Source: Alsobacter metallidurans
GTDB lineage: Bacteria; Pseudomonadota; Alphaproteobacteria; Rhizobiales; Beijerinckiaceae
Direction: 5' to 3'
NCBI RefSeq assembly: GCF_014636935.1
Contig: NZ_BMES01000001.1
Span: 971,383 to 1,035,382, forward strand
DNA length: 64,000 nucleotides
The notes beneath the pieces were generated by a model, which saw only the letters and a list, made by a program, of their open reading frames with translations, did no database searches and was not told the DNA's origin. Position 1 is the stretch's first letter. Each line of letters opens with the position of its first letter. The position numbers and the translations under genes are program-made. This document shows positions 15,893-25,328 of the stretch, in pieces.

Positions 15893-18613
15893 CTACTCCG
15901 CCGCCTGCGCCTGGATGCGACCCAGCTCCAGCACGACGTTCTTGATGTCGCGGTCGTCCGGGTCGGCATGCGCGACGAAGCCGAGCGCCTCGCACATCGC
16001 CAACATGGTGGTGTTCTCGCGCAGCACCTGGCCGTGGACGGTCTTGATGCCGTCCTCCTTGGCGTAGTCGATCATCAGCCGCATCAGCGCCCAGCCGAGG
16101 CCGCGGCCCTTCAGGTCCGAGCGCAGCAGGATGGCGTATTCGCCGGTGTCGTGGTTGGCGTCCGCATGGAGGCGCACCACGCCCAGCAACGCGCCGGTCT
16201 CCACTTCCAGCGCCGCGAACGCGATGGCGCGCGAGTAGTCGAGCTGCGTCAGCCGGGCGATGAAGGCGTGGCTGAAGTCCTTCACCTTGGCGAAGAACCG
16301 CAGCCGCAAATCCTCGGGCGTCACCTTCTTGAAGAACTCCACGTAAAGCGGCTCGTCCTCGGGCCGCACCGGGCGGACGAAGACCTTCCAGTCGTCCTTC
16401 AGGGTCAGCGACCGCTCCCACTGCTTGGGATAGGGCTTGATGGCGAAGCGCGGGTTCAGGGCCGAGCGCCGCACCGAAGCCGGAACCGCCTCGATGCCGA
16501 TGCGCGCATCCAGCGCGATGCAGCCCTTCTCGTCGGCGATCAGCGGGTTGAGGTCGAGCTCGCGGATCTCCGGCACGTCGGCCGAGAGCTGCGCGATCTT
16601 CACCAGCGTCAGCGCCACCGCGTCCGTGTCGGCCGGCGGCACGTCGCGGTAGCCCTGCAGCAGCCGGTGGACGCGGGTGCGCGCCATCAGGGTGTGCGCC
16701 AGCGTCATGTCGAGCGGCGGCAGCGCGAGCGACTTGTCGTTGATCACCTCCACGGCCGTGCCGCCGCGCCCGAACGCCACGATGGGCCCGAAGGTCGGGT
16801 CGTCCGCCAGGCCGGCGATCAGCTCGCGCCCGCGCGGGCGGTGGATGGTGGGCTGCACGGTGACGCCGTCCAGCACGGCGTCCGGCCGCAGCTCGGCCAC
16901 ATGCGCCAGCATGGTGCGCGCCGCCTCCTCGATGGCAGCCGGGGTCGCGAGGTTCAGCACCACGCCGCCGACGTCCGACTTGTGCGTGATCTGCTGCGAC
17001 AGGATCTTGATCGCCACCGCGTGGCCCTGCGCCAGGAACGTCGCCCCGATCGCCGCCGCCTCGGCGGGCGTCGCCGCCCGGCGCACGGGCGCGACCGGGA
17101 TCTGGTAGGCCTCCAGCACGCCCGTCACGGCGACCGGGTCGAGCCAGCGCTCGCCTCGCGCCAGCCCGGCGCGCACCAGCGTCCGCGCGGTCTCGACGTC
17201 GGGCGAGAACTCCTCCGGCAGGCTCGGCGGCATCTCCATGATGAGGTCCTGCGCCTTGCGGTAGGCGATCAGGTGCGTGATGCCCCGCACGGCGTCCGCC
17301 TCGCTCGCATAAGCGGGAATCCGCGCCTTCTCGAAGATCTCGCCGGCCTCCGCGGCGTCGCCCAGCCACACCGCGAACACGGGCTTGGGCTTGTAGCTCG
17401 ACGCCCGGTGAGCCCGCACGACGTCCGCCACCGCCTGCGCGGCGGCCTTGCTGGACACCAGCGCGGTGGGGCAGTTCATCACCAGCACGGCGTCCGTGCC
17501 GTCGTCCTTCAGCATCAGCTCCAGCGCGGCCGCGTAGCGCTTCTCGCCGGCGTCGCCGATGATGTCGACGGGGTTGCCGCCGGACCATCCCGCCGGCATG
17601 GCGGCGTTCAGCGCCTGCAGGGTGTCCCGCGTCAGCACTGCCAGCTGGTCGCCAAGATCCGTGATCCTGTCCACCGCCAGCACGCCGAGCCCGCCCCCGT
17701 TGGTGAGCACGCCGATGCGGTCGCCTTTGAACGGCCCGACGCGCGACAGCGTCTCCACGGCGGCGAACAACTCGTCCAGGTCGTACACCCGCAGCAGCCC
17801 CGCCCGTCGGAACGCCGCCTCATACACGGCGTCCGAGCCCGCCAATGCGCCCGTATGGGTGCGGGCGGCCTGCGCGGCGGCCTTGTGGCGGCCGGATTTC
17901 ACCACCACGACCGGCTTGGTGCGTGCGGCCGCCCGGGCGGCAGACATGAACTTCCTCGCGTCGTTGATGGACTCCACGTAAAGCAGGATCGCCCGTGTCC
18001 CGCGGTCCTGCGCGAAATGATCGAGGCAGTCGCCAAAATCCACGTCGATCTTGTCGCCCAGCGACACGATGCCCGAGAAGCCGACGCCCCGGTTGCCCGC
18101 CCACTCGATCAGCGCGGCCGCGATTGCGCCCGATTGCGAGATCAGCGCCAGGTCTCCCACCAGCGCCGGCCGCGCCGCGAAGCTGGCGTCGAATTGCGCG
18201 CCCGGCGCGATCACGCCGATGCAGTTTGGTCCGACGATGCGCAGGCCCGTGCGCCGCGCCGAAGCCGCGATGCGCTCTTCGGCTGAGCCCGGCCCCCGGT
18301 CGAACCCGGCCGTGATGATGATGGCCGCGCACACGCCGAGGCGGCCTGCCTCGTCGACGATGTCCGGAACGGCCTCCTTGGGGGCCGCGATTACGACCAC
18401 GTCCGGCGCTTGTGGGATGGCCGAGAGCGAAGGCACGCACGCAACGCCGTCAATGCTGGCGTGGCGCGGATTCACGAGATGCAACGGGCCCTTGAAGCCC
18501 GCCCGCAGCAGATTCTGCAGCACGGCCCGGCCCAGAGACCCTTCCCGCGGACTGGCGCCCACCAGCGCGACGGAGCGGGGCGCGAACAGGTTTTCAAGGC
18601 GATAGGTGCTCAT
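15893..18613 (-). CDS. Pat-type protein lysine acetyltransferase (acyl-CoA synthetase-like + GNAT)
   Basis: A 906-residue fusion. The N-terminus is an NDP-forming acyl-CoA synthetase module: a CoA-binding Rossmann domain (SVALVGASPREGSLGRA), a succinyl-CoA-ligase-like domain (LALISQSGAIAAALIEW, LTNGGGLGVLAVD) and an ATP-grasp domain with AIKILSQQITHKSDVGGV. The last ~170 residues are a GNAT acetyltransferase (RLRFFAKVKDFSHAF, SDLKGRGLGWALMRLMID). This order and length are those of Pat enzymes, which acetylate and silence acetyl-CoA synthetase and other acyl-CoA ligases. The gene ends only 3 bases from the convergent kinase gene. No deacetylase or acs gene is adjacent. Confidence 0.88.
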   Translation of the reverse strand: MSTYRLENLFAPRSVALVGASPREGSLGRAVLQNLLRAGFKGPLHLVNPRHASIDGVACVPSLSAIPQAPDVVVIAAPKEAVPDIVDEAGRLGVCAAIIITAGFDRGPGSAEERIAASARRTGLRIVGPNCIGVIAPGAQFDASFAARPALVGDLALISQSGAIAAALIEWAGNRGVGFSGIVSLGDKIDVDFGDCLDHFAQDRGTRAILLYVESINDARKFMSAARAAARTKPVVVVKSGRHKAAAQAARTHTGALAGSDAVYEAAFRRAGLLRVYDLDELFAAVETLSRVGPFKGDRIGVLTNGGGLGVLAVDRITDLGDQLAVLTRDTLQALNAAMPAGWSGGNPVDIIGDAGEKRYAAALELMLKDDGTDAVLVMNCPTALVSSKAAAQAVADVVRAHRASSYKPKPVFAVWLGDAAEAGEIFEKARIPAYASEADAVRGITHLIAYRKAQDLIMEMPPSLPEEFSPDVETARTLVRAGLARGERWLDPVAVTGVLEAYQIPVAPVRRAATPAEAAAIGATFLAQGHAVAIKILSQQITHKSDVGGVVLNLATPAAIEEAARTMLAHVAELRPDAVLDGVTVQPTIHRPRGRELIAGLADDPTFGPIVAFGRGGTAVEVINDKSLALPPLDMTLAHTLMARTRVHRLLQGYRDVPPADTDAVALTLVKIAQLSADVPEIRELDLNPLIADEKGCIALDARIGIEAVPASVRRSALNPRFAIKPYPKQWERSLTLKDDWKVFVRPVRPEDEPLYVEFFKKVTPEDLRLRFFAKVKDFSHAFIARLTQLDYSRAIAFAALEVETGALLGVVRLHADANHDTGEYAILLRSDLKGRGLGWALMRLMIDYAKEDGIKTVHGQVLRENTTMLAMCEALGFVAHADPDDRDIKNVVLELGRIQAQAAE

Positions 18614-18725
18614 GAGCCCTCGCTGCGGCCTAGGGGAAAGGCGGCTTTGCTATCCCATCACTACGACGAAACTCCGACCGCCGCGCTGCGATATCGCAAT
18701 GCAGCATGATGTCTCCCAAGCTCCC

Positions 18726-18837
18726 CGTCATTGCGAGCCGAAGGCGAAGCAATCCAGGCGCCGAGCGGAGGGTGCAAAGCCCTGGCTTGTGGCCCCAAGC
18801 CCGGCGCCTGGATTGCTTCGCTGCGCTCGCAATGACG
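18726..18837. repeat. Intergenic palindromic repeat, family A (copy 1)
   Basis: An inverted repeat with outer arms CGTCATTGCGAGC and GCTCGCAATGACG, and inner arms GAAGCAATCCAG and CTGGATTGCTTC. Seven more copies occur in this window, all in gene-free gaps. The 420-base gap here holds only this and the next repeat. Confidence 0.9.
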
Positions 18838-18873
18838 AGAGGAGAAGCGCCAGTGCTTTTCCGATCTCTCCTC

Positions 18874-18975
18874 CGTCATCCCCGGCGACCTGCGGAGCAG
18901 GTCGGGAAGGGGATCCAGGGGCAAAGGCGCTCACTACTGGATCCCCTTCCCGGCGCTGCGAGCCGCCGGGGATGA
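18874..18975. repeat. Intergenic palindromic repeat, family D (copy 1)
   Basis: Arms GTCATCCCCGGCG and GCCGGGGATGA enclose CTGCGGAGCAGGTCGGGAAG and a GGATCC-containing core. A second copy lies after groEL. Confidence 0.8.
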
Positions 18976-19032
18976 AGGAGAGAGTTGCGCCTCGACCCAA
19001 CTGAGTTGGTGACCGGGTTACGGCCTCGCGGC

Positions 19033-20187
19033 TCACAAGTTCCGCAGCGTCTCCCGTGCGATGATCACGCGCTGAATCTCGGATGTCCCCTCATAGATGC
19101 GTGTGATCCGGGCGTCCCGCGCCAGCCGCTCCACCGGGTAGTCGCGAATGTAGCCGGCGCCGCCCAGAAGCTGGATCGCCGTGTCCGTGCACCGGTGCGC
19201 CGCCTCGCTGGCGAACAGCTTGGCCATGGAGGCTTCCTTGGCGAAGGGCTCGCCGCGGTCCTTTTTGGCCGCCGCGCTCAGGATCAGCAGCCGGGCGGCC
19301 TCGAGATCGGTCTCCCGGTCGGCGATCATCCATTGCACGCCCTGGAACTCGGCGATCGGCTGGCCGAACTGCTGCCGGTCGCGCGCATGCGCCTTGGCCA
19401 CGTCCATGGCGGCGCGCGCGATGCCGAGCGACAGGGCCGCCACGCCGATGCGCCCGCCGGCCAGTTCGCCCACCGCGATCCGGAACCCGTCGTTCTCGCG
19501 CCCCATCAGCGCCGAGGCGGGCACGCGGCAATCGTCGAAAATCACCGTGTTGGTGGAGGAGCCGTGTTGGCCCATCTTCTCCTCGGCCTTGCCGATCACC
19601 AGCCCGGGCGTTCCGGCCTCGACCAGAAAGCACGAGATGCCCTTGCCCTTGGGCCGGTCCGGGTCGGTCACGGCCCACACCACGAACACGCCCGCATACT
19701 CGGCCGACGAAATGTAGATCTTGGAGCCGTCCAGCACGTAGCCGTCGCCGTCCCGCCGCGCCCGGGTGCGCATCCCGGCCGGGTCTGAGCCTGCGCCGCT
19801 CTCGGTCAGGCAAAACGCCCCGGCCGGGTAGGTCCCGTCCGCGAGCTTCGGCAGGTGCCGCCGCTTCTGCTCCTCCGATCCCACGGACTGGATCACCTCG
19901 CCGACCATGTTGGTGACCGAGACCCCCACGGTGGTGGCCGCGCAGGCATACCCGAGCGCCTCGATCGCGAGCGCGAACGCCACCGTGCCCGCGCCCGCGC
20001 CGCCATGGTCGGGGCTGACGTTCAGCGCCATGAAGCCGTTGTCGGCCAAGAGCTTCAGGTTCGCGAGCAGCTCGTCCCGGCCCTCGCCCCGGTCCAGCCG
20101 GGCCGCCAGCGGGGCGAGCCGTTCGGCCGCGATCCGCTCGGCCGCGGCGCGGATCATTTCTTCCTCGTCCGTGAAGGCGAAATGCAT
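19033..20187 (-). CDS. Acyl-CoA dehydrogenase
   Basis: A 384-residue FAD enzyme that removes hydrogen from acyl-CoA to form enoyl-CoA, passing electrons to ETF. The family order is complete: an N-terminal helical domain, the FAD/substrate region with CLTESGAGSDPAGM and DGSKIYISSAEYAGVFVVW, and the C-terminal helices with QLLGGAGYIRDYPVERLARD. The catalytic glutamate is in IYEGTSEIQR. The exact chain length or branched substrate cannot be told. It stands alone between repeats, not in a beta-oxidation operon. Confidence 0.93.
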   Translation of the reverse strand: MHFAFTDEEEMIRAAAERIAAERLAPLAARLDRGEGRDELLANLKLLADNGFMALNVSPDHGGAGAGTVAFALAIEALGYACAATTVGVSVTNMVGEVIQSVGSEEQKRRHLPKLADGTYPAGAFCLTESGAGSDPAGMRTRARRDGDGYVLDGSKIYISSAEYAGVFVVWAVTDPDRPKGKGISCFLVEAGTPGLVIGKAEEKMGQHGSSTNTVIFDDCRVPASALMGRENDGFRIAVGELAGGRIGVAALSLGIARAAMDVAKAHARDRQQFGQPIAEFQGVQWMIADRETDLEAARLLILSAAAKKDRGEPFAKEASMAKLFASEAAHRCTDTAIQLLGGAGYIRDYPVERLARDARITRIYEGTSEIQRVIIARETLRNL

Positions 20188-20256
20188 CGAGCGTCTCCGT
20201 TTGCGAGAGGCTAGCAGAGGCGCGCGCCGCCCTCCATCCCGGGCTGCAACCTGCGG

Positions 20257-20880
20257 CTACAAGGCCGCCGCGCTCGGATGCCAGCGCGGTTGAAAACCGG
20301 CCGAAAGCGCCGCCAATGACGTGGGCGGCGTCAGCACAAGCGCGATCCCGGCGGGTCGCGGCTCCGCACGCTCGTAGCCGCCCGGCGACCAGATCAGCGC
20401 CCGTTCGCCCTGAACCGCCAGGAACCGGCCCGCATCGTCCCGCACCATCGCGCCGTCGGGCAAGGTTTCCGCCGGGAGTTCGTGAACGCGCTGGAGTCGG
20501 CCATCCAGCCGCTCCTCATGGAGCCGCCGGTCGATCGCGGGAAAGAGCGGCGCCTCGGCCAGCCCCAGTCCGCGCACCATCGCGTCCCGATAAGCATGCG
20601 CGTCGGCCCGCCGACATTCCACGCAGGGCCGGTGCCCCGCCGCCAACGCGGTCGGTTCGTCGCAGAAGAAGAGCTCGGTGTAGCCCTGGCTGAACACCGC
20701 GCGGCGGCGCTCCTTGAATTGCAGCACGCAACAGATCCACGCCGGCGACGCCCACCGTCGCGCCCCAAGTCTGCGCGTCGCCGGATGGTGGATGCGGCCG
20801 CCCCGGTTTCCCAGCAGCGTCCCGCGAGAAGGCTCCGCCACGATGGACGCGTCAGGCCAGACGCGATTCTGCAAAGGCAT
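20257..20880 (-). CDS. Uncharacterised protein with Ada-like cysteine motif
   Basis: A 207-residue protein with GGGAGG seven bases before its ATG. The central part reads TELFFCDEPTALAAGHRPCV followed by ECRRADAHAY, which resembles the metal-binding end of Ada-type methyl-phosphotriester domains (the AAGYRPCKRC pattern). Additional cysteines (WICCVLQFK) lie about 35 residues before, so four metal ligands are possible. The C-terminal part is proline-rich with beta character (ERALIWSPGGYE). No helix-turn-helix or methyltransferase domain follows, so it is not Ada itself. Function unknown. Confidence 0.6.
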   Translation of the reverse strand: MPLQNRVWPDASIVAEPSRGTLLGNRGGRIHHPATRRLGARRWASPAWICCVLQFKERRRAVFSQGYTELFFCDEPTALAAGHRPCVECRRADAHAYRDAMVRGLGLAEAPLFPAIDRRLHEERLDGRLQRVHELPAETLPDGAMVRDDAGRFLAVQGERALIWSPGGYERAEPRPAGIALVLTPPTSLAALSAGFQPRWHPSAAAL

Positions 20881-20926
20881 GAGGCTGCCTCCCGAAAGTC
20901 CGACGCAAGCTTACGGACCCCCTTCC

Positions 20927-21010
20927 CGTCATTGCGAGCCGGATGCGAAGCAATCCAGCCTAGCAGCCGGCCTTCAGACTGGATTGCTTCGCTCGCGCTC
21001 GCAATGACGG
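20927..21010. repeat. Intergenic palindromic repeat, family A (copy 2)
   Basis: Arms CGTCATTGCGAGCCGGATGC and GCTCGCAATGACGG. It is in the 414-base gap between the Ada-like gene and the L,D-transpeptidase, which also holds the next two repeats and nothing else. Confidence 0.9.
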
Positions 21011-21041
21011 GAGGGTGGCCTCGCCATTCCGAGCGCTCCGC

Positions 21042-21145
21042 CGTCATTGCGAGGAGCAAAGCGACGAAGCAATCCAGGCGCCGGGCGAAGGGCTACGCGT
21101 TCCGGCCCAGCCCCCTGGATTGCTTCGCTCCGCTCGCAGTGGGGG
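21042..21145. repeat. Intergenic palindromic repeat, family A (copy 3, right arm decayed)
   Basis: Left arm CGTCATTGCGAGGAGCAAAG is intact. The right outer arm reads GCTCGCAGTGGGG instead of GCTCGCAATGACGG, so the copy is degenerating. Confidence 0.85.
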
Positions 21146-21169
21146 GAAGAAAAACGCGGCACTCTCCAC

Positions 21170-21247
21170 CGTCATCCCCGGGCTCGACCCGGGGATCCAC
21201 GCGCTGGGCTCCCGCGTGGATGGCCGGGGCGAGCCCGGCCATGACGG
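21170..21247. repeat. Intergenic palindromic repeat, family C (copy 3)
   Basis: CGTCATCCCCGGGCTCGACC...GGCCATGACGG, the same unit as those near 2.4 and 10.4 kb. Confidence 0.8.
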
Positions 21248-21294
21248 AGGAAACCGCGTGAACGAAACTCAGCCGGCGCGGTTCAGGGGCGCCT

Positions 21295-22896
21295 TTACCG
21301 TTGAGCCTGGCCGCGCGAGGCCTCGCGGCGGGGCGTCACCGTCGCGGTGGCGACCGGGTCGGTCGGCTCGGCCTTGTCCAGCCCGTACACGTCGTCGCGG
21401 AAGTTCACCGCGCCGTCGGCGGCCACGAAGCCCGTCATGTAGACCCAGGCCACCGGCACGGACTGCGGCAGGCGCACGTCCTTGCGTTCGGCCGAGGCCA
21501 CCATGGCGTCCACCTGCTCGCGGCCCCAGCCCTGCGGCGCGAGCAGCCAGGTCACGAGGTCGAGCACGCCCGACACACGCACGCAGCCATGCGACAGGAA
21601 GCGGAAATCCTGCCCGAAATAGCGCTTGGACGGCGTGTCATGCATGTACACCGCATGCTGGTTCGGCATCTGGATGCGCACGATCCCGAGCGAGTTCGAA
21701 GCGCCGCTGTCCTGCCGCAGCGTGTAGTTCACGGCGCTCTCGTTGGTCCAGTTCACGCGGGCGGGGTCCACCACCTGTCCCTGGCCGTCGAGAATGCGGA
21801 TGTTCTGCTTGCTCAGATAGGTCGGGTCCTTGCGCATCTTCGGGATGATTTCCCGGCGGATGATGCTGACCGGGACCGTCCAGGTCGGGTGGAAGTTGAT
21901 GGCTCCGACCTTCGCCTCCACGGTGGGGGAGGCGTGCTCGGGATCGCCCACCACGGCGACGTAGCGCCGCACCACCTGGCCGTTCTCGATCGCCTCCACG
22001 GCGGCGGACGGGATGTTGACAACGATGTGTTTGGGGCCGAACGCGAAATTTGCGCTCTGCAGGCGCTGCGCCGAGAACAGGAGCTGCTTTTGCCGCTGCT
22101 CCGCCGGCACGTTCATGGCCTTGATGGTTGCGGGGCCGATCACGCCGGTTTCGGGCAGGCCGTGCCGCGCCTGGAAGCGCCGCATCGCGGCCGCCATCTC
22201 GCGGTCGTACTGGTCGGAGCCGTTGTCGGCCGCGAGATCGCTGGTGGCGGCGAGCCTCGTGCGGACCAGCGCGATGGCCGGGTCCTTGGCGCCCGGTTTC
22301 AGCAAGGGCCCGCCTTCCGGCAGGCTCGCCCAGCCGCCGCGCTCGGCCGCCTCCCCATAGGCGCGCGCCGCTTCGAGGATCGCCGCCACGCTGCCCGGAT
22401 GGTAGCTGGGGCTCGGATCCTGCGTGATCTTCACCTCGGGCGGGGGACCCTTGGGCTTGGGCAGAGCGGCCGCCGGGCTCGCGGCGACGACCGGCAGAGG
22501 CGCGGCGGCCGGCCCGACCGCGGGAGCCGCCGCCGTCGAGGGCGCGGCCGGAGGGGCGGCCGGCGCCGCCGGCAACGTCGTCTGGACGGGCGCCGCTGGC
22601 GACGCGGCAGAGGCGGGCTGAGCCGGAGCCTGGGCGAGCGGCGCGGCGGGAGCGGACGGGCGAGCCGGGGCGGTTGCCTCGGCGGCGAGCGGCGGCAGCG
22701 CGGTCGGAGCAGTGAAACGCGTGGCGGGCGGCGCGGACGGCCGAACCGCAGGCGCGGCGGCGGGGGCGATGACCTGCGACGGCGTCGCGGCGGGACCCAT
22801 GGCTTGCGCGAACGCCCGGTCCGCCGCAAGCGCCGTGGCGCAGATCAGCACGATCCGCAGGGAGGCCGAAACGGGGGAGGGGCGGCTGCACAACAT
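21295..22896 (-). CDS. Murein L,D-transpeptidase (YcbB/LdtD-like)
   Basis: About 533 residues from the ATG; a GTG nine bases upstream is also possible. It has a signal peptide, then a long Ala/Pro linker. Next come a peptidoglycan-binding-type domain (MRRFQARHGLPETGVIGPAT) and a YkuD catalytic domain. The catalytic histidine is in YMHDTPSKRYF and the catalytic cysteine in LSHGCVRVSG. Features such as VNIPSAAVEAIENGQVVRRY match the YcbB group, which makes 3-3 cross-links in peptidoglycan. Hyphomicrobiales rely heavily on such links at the growing pole. The Pro/Ala linker probably spans periplasm to wall. Single gene between repeats. Confidence 0.92.
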   Translation of the reverse strand: MLCSRPSPVSASLRIVLICATALAADRAFAQAMGPAATPSQVIAPAAAPAVRPSAPPATRFTAPTALPPLAAEATAPARPSAPAAPLAQAPAQPASAASPAAPVQTTLPAAPAAPPAAPSTAAAPAVGPAAAPLPVVAASPAAALPKPKGPPPEVKITQDPSPSYHPGSVAAILEAARAYGEAAERGGWASLPEGGPLLKPGAKDPAIALVRTRLAATSDLAADNGSDQYDREMAAAMRRFQARHGLPETGVIGPATIKAMNVPAEQRQKQLLFSAQRLQSANFAFGPKHIVVNIPSAAVEAIENGQVVRRYVAVVGDPEHASPTVEAKVGAINFHPTWTVPVSIIRREIIPKMRKDPTYLSKQNIRILDGQGQVVDPARVNWTNESAVNYTLRQDSGASNSLGIVRIQMPNQHAVYMHDTPSKRYFGQDFRFLSHGCVRVSGVLDLVTWLLAPQGWGREQVDAMVASAERKDVRLPQSVPVAWVYMTGFVAADGAVNFRDDVYGLDKAEPTDPVATATVTPRREASRGQAQR

Positions 22897-23065
22897 GACA
22901 CGCACTCACGACACACGTCGCGAAGGGTGAACCGGATTGGTTAACAGGAACCAACGCAACGGTGGCGAAGACGCGGCCATTCTGGGGCGGTCGCGGCCTC
23001 CGCATGGTGTGCGAGCGCCTGCAGAGCAGCGGCGGCATGGGGCCGGAATGGCGCGGCCACCCTCC

Positions 23066-23150
23066 CGTCATTGCGAGCGTGAGCGAAGCAATCCAGTCTA
23101 AAGGCCGGGCCGTTAGGCTGGATTGCTTCGCCTCTGGCTCGCAATGACGG
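23066..23150. repeat. Intergenic palindromic repeat, family A (copy 4)
   Basis: CGTCATTGCGAGCGTGAGC...GGCTCGCAATGACGG. It occupies most of the gene-free 329 bases between the L,D-transpeptidase and lutC. Confidence 0.9.
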
Positions 23151-23190
23151 CGAGGCGCTGGAATGGCGAGGCGCTGGAATGGCGTGGCGC
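23149..23190. repeat. Short tandem repeat, 16-bp unit
   Basis: GGCGAGGCGCTGGAAT occurs twice in direct succession followed by a partial third unit, immediately after the family A copy. Confidence 0.7.
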
Positions 23191-23225
23191 TTAAACGGCG
23201 AGGCGCCGCAAACCAGCGCTGACGC

Positions 23226-23897
23226 TCAGCCCTTCACGAGCACGATGTGCAAGCTGCGGGGGCCATGGGCGCCGAGGAGCAGCGTCTGCTCGATGTCGGC
23301 CGAGCGAGACGGACCCGTTATCCAGTTCACCGTGCGGGGCATCTGACCCTTGCCATAGGCCTCGCGCAAGCGCGCCCACATGGTCTCGTAGTCGCCGACC
23401 ACGTCTTTGCTCTGCAACACCACGATCGCGTAGTCGGGCAGCAGGTTGAGTGTGGACGGGTTTTCGGGGCCGGACGTCATCGTGAGCGTGCCCGTCTCGG
23501 CCACGCCCGCGAAGGCGTGGTTCACGGCGGCGAGGTCCTGCCCGTCGCTGCGGCCCTTGCTGACCTCCAGCGCGGTGTCGCCCCACGGCATGGCGGCGAG
23601 GCGCAGGTCGTCGCCCATCTTGATGCGGGCCGGCAGGTTGGAGGCGCGCAGGTAGTCCGCGATGGCGGCCGGCGCGTCCATGGCGCTGTCGACCTCCACG
23701 ACGCTCGCCATGGCGGCCTCAGCCTGGGTCTTGAACAGGTCGATCAGCGCCTCGCCGATCAATTGCCCGCGCTGCGGAATGGCGCCCTTGGGCGCGCTCT
23801 CCAGCCGTTCCTGCACGATGTGGCGGCGCGGCGCCTCCGTGCCCTTCACGCCGAGCGAGCGGCGGATGGTGGCGAAGATCTCATCGCGAGCGGTCAC
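23226..23897 (-). CDS. lutC: LutC-like lactate utilisation protein (LUD domain)
   Basis: A 223-residue LUD-domain protein, the third part of the LutABC L-lactate oxidase complex. The start is a GTG that overlaps the lutB stop codon (GTGA), giving MTARDEIFATIRRSLGV; the frame stays open upstream only inside lutB. The family signature GVAETGTLTMTSGPENPSTL and the closing GPRSLHIVLVKG are clear. Tight coupling to lutB implies translation as one operon. LutC has no cofactor of its own and is required for the complex. Confidence 0.9.
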   Translation of the reverse strand: MTARDEIFATIRRSLGVKGTEAPRRHIVQERLESAPKGAIPQRGQLIGEALIDLFKTQAEAAMASVVEVDSAMDAPAAIADYLRASNLPARIKMGDDLRLAAMPWGDTALEVSKGRSDGQDLAAVNHAFAGVAETGTLTMTSGPENPSTLNLLPDYAIVVLQSKDVVGDYETMWARLREAYGKGQMPRTVNWITGPSRSADIEQTLLLGAHGPRSLHIVLVKG

Positions 23898-25327
23898 CGG
23901 CGGCCCTCCGCCTTGCGGCTCTTCCACTGGTCCTGGAACGTCGCGCCCTGCGGCGCCGGGAAATCGCGGTAGTCGGTCCAGCCACCGGCGAGCGGCAGCG
24001 ACGTGAACCGCCCCTTGTTGCGGCCGAGCAGCGCGAGCCCGCGCATCGCCACGCTGGTGGCCAGCCGGTAAAGCCGGGGGCGGCGGGCGAAGAAGCCCCA
24101 GGAGCCGATGCCGGTGCGCAGCGTCGCGGGCTGGAGGTGGCGCTCGAACTCGCGGTCGCGCCAGTGGCGCATCAGCTTCGGCAGCGGGATGCGCACCGGG
24201 CACACGCTCTCGCAGCGCCCGCAGAACGTGGAGGCGTTGGGCAGGTGGCCGGCCTTGTCGACGCCGATCAGCGAGGGCGACAGCACCGCCCCCATCGGAC
24301 CCGGATAGACCCACCCATACGCGTGGCCGCCAACCGCGTGGTAGACCGGGCAGTGGTTCATGCACGCGCCGCAGCGGATGCAGCGCAACATGTCCTGGAA
24401 GGCGGTGCCGAGCATCGACGACCGGCCGTTGTCGAGGATCACCACGTGGTATTCCTCGGGCCCGTCCACGTCCTGCGGCCGGCGCGGGCCGGTGGAGAAT
24501 GTGGTGTAGACGCTCATCTCCTGGCCGGTCGCCGACCGCGCCAGCACGCGCAGGATCTGCGACACGTCCTCCAGGGTGGGGACGATCTTCTCCAGCGAGG
24601 CGATCACGATGTGGACCTTCGGCATGGTCTGCGTCAGGTCGCCATTGCCCTCGTTGGTGACGATCACCGAGGTGCCGGTCTCGGCGATCAGGAAGTTCGC
24701 GCCCGTGATGCCGACGTCTGCTGCCAGGAACCGGTCGCGCAGGACGCCGCGCGCCTCGGTCAGCAGCTGCACCGGCTGGGAGAGGTCGCGGGCGGGATCG
24801 AGATGCGTGTGCACCCGGCGGAAGTCGCTCTCCACCTGCGTGGCGTTGAGGTGCACGGCCGGCGCGATGATGTGCGAAGGGATCTCGCCGCGCAGCTGGA
24901 TGATGTATTCGCCCAGGTCGGTCTCGACCGGCCGGATGCCGGCCGCCTCCAGGGCCGTGTTGAGCTCGATCTCCTCCGAGATCATGCTCTTGCCCTTGGT
25001 CACCGTACGCGCGCCGACGCGGCGGCAGATGTCCAGGATGGCGCCGCGCGCCTCCTCGGCCGTGCGCGCCCAGTGCACGTGGCCGCCGGCGGCCGTCACC
25101 TTGCTCTCGTACTGCTCGAGATAGAGGTCGAGATGCGCCAGCGCGTGGTTTTTGATGTCACGCGCGCTGTCGCGCAGCGCCTCGAACTCCGGCAGCTTCG
25201 CGGCCACCACGGCGCGCTTGTCGATGAAGCCCTGGCGCACGTTGCCCATGGCCTTCTGCAGCTGCTCGTCCTGCAGCGCCCGGTGGGCGTTGTCCTTAAA
25301 CTGTGGGGAAGTGACGTGCAGCGTCAT
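23894..25327 (-). CDS. lutB: LutB-like iron-sulfur lactate utilisation protein
   Basis: A 477-residue LUD plus ferredoxin-type protein. The N-terminal half is a LUD domain (TVTKGKSMISEEIELN, GITGANFLIAETGTSVIVTN). The C-terminal half binds two 4Fe-4S clusters through CIRCGACMNHCPVY and CGRCESVCPVRIP. It carries electrons in the oxidation of L-lactate to pyruvate. Length is normal. Its ATG lies one base after the lutA stop, and it overlaps lutC by four bases, so lutA-lutB-lutC is one unit. Confidence 0.95.
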   Translation of the reverse strand: MTLHVTSPQFKDNAHRALQDEQLQKAMGNVRQGFIDKRAVVAAKLPEFEALRDSARDIKNHALAHLDLYLEQYESKVTAAGGHVHWARTAEEARGAILDICRRVGARTVTKGKSMISEEIELNTALEAAGIRPVETDLGEYIIQLRGEIPSHIIAPAVHLNATQVESDFRRVHTHLDPARDLSQPVQLLTEARGVLRDRFLAADVGITGANFLIAETGTSVIVTNEGNGDLTQTMPKVHIVIASLEKIVPTLEDVSQILRVLARSATGQEMSVYTTFSTGPRRPQDVDGPEEYHVVILDNGRSSMLGTAFQDMLRCIRCGACMNHCPVYHAVGGHAYGWVYPGPMGAVLSPSLIGVDKAGHLPNASTFCGRCESVCPVRIPLPKLMRHWRDREFERHLQPATLRTGIGSWGFFARRPRLYRLATSVAMRGLALLGRNKGRFTSLPLAGGWTDYRDFPAPQGATFQDQWKSRKAEGRR

Positions 25328-25328
25328 G

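Noticed and set aside
15968..18286. Very long plus-strand reading frame opposite the Pat gene
   Set aside because: Composition is dominated by Arg/His/Gly typical of antisense frames, with no recognisable domain and no ribosome-binding site.
23898..24365. Upstream extension of lutC into the lutB coding region
   Set aside because: The extension is out of frame with lutB and has no LUD-like sequence; the GTG overlapping the lutB stop is the natural start.
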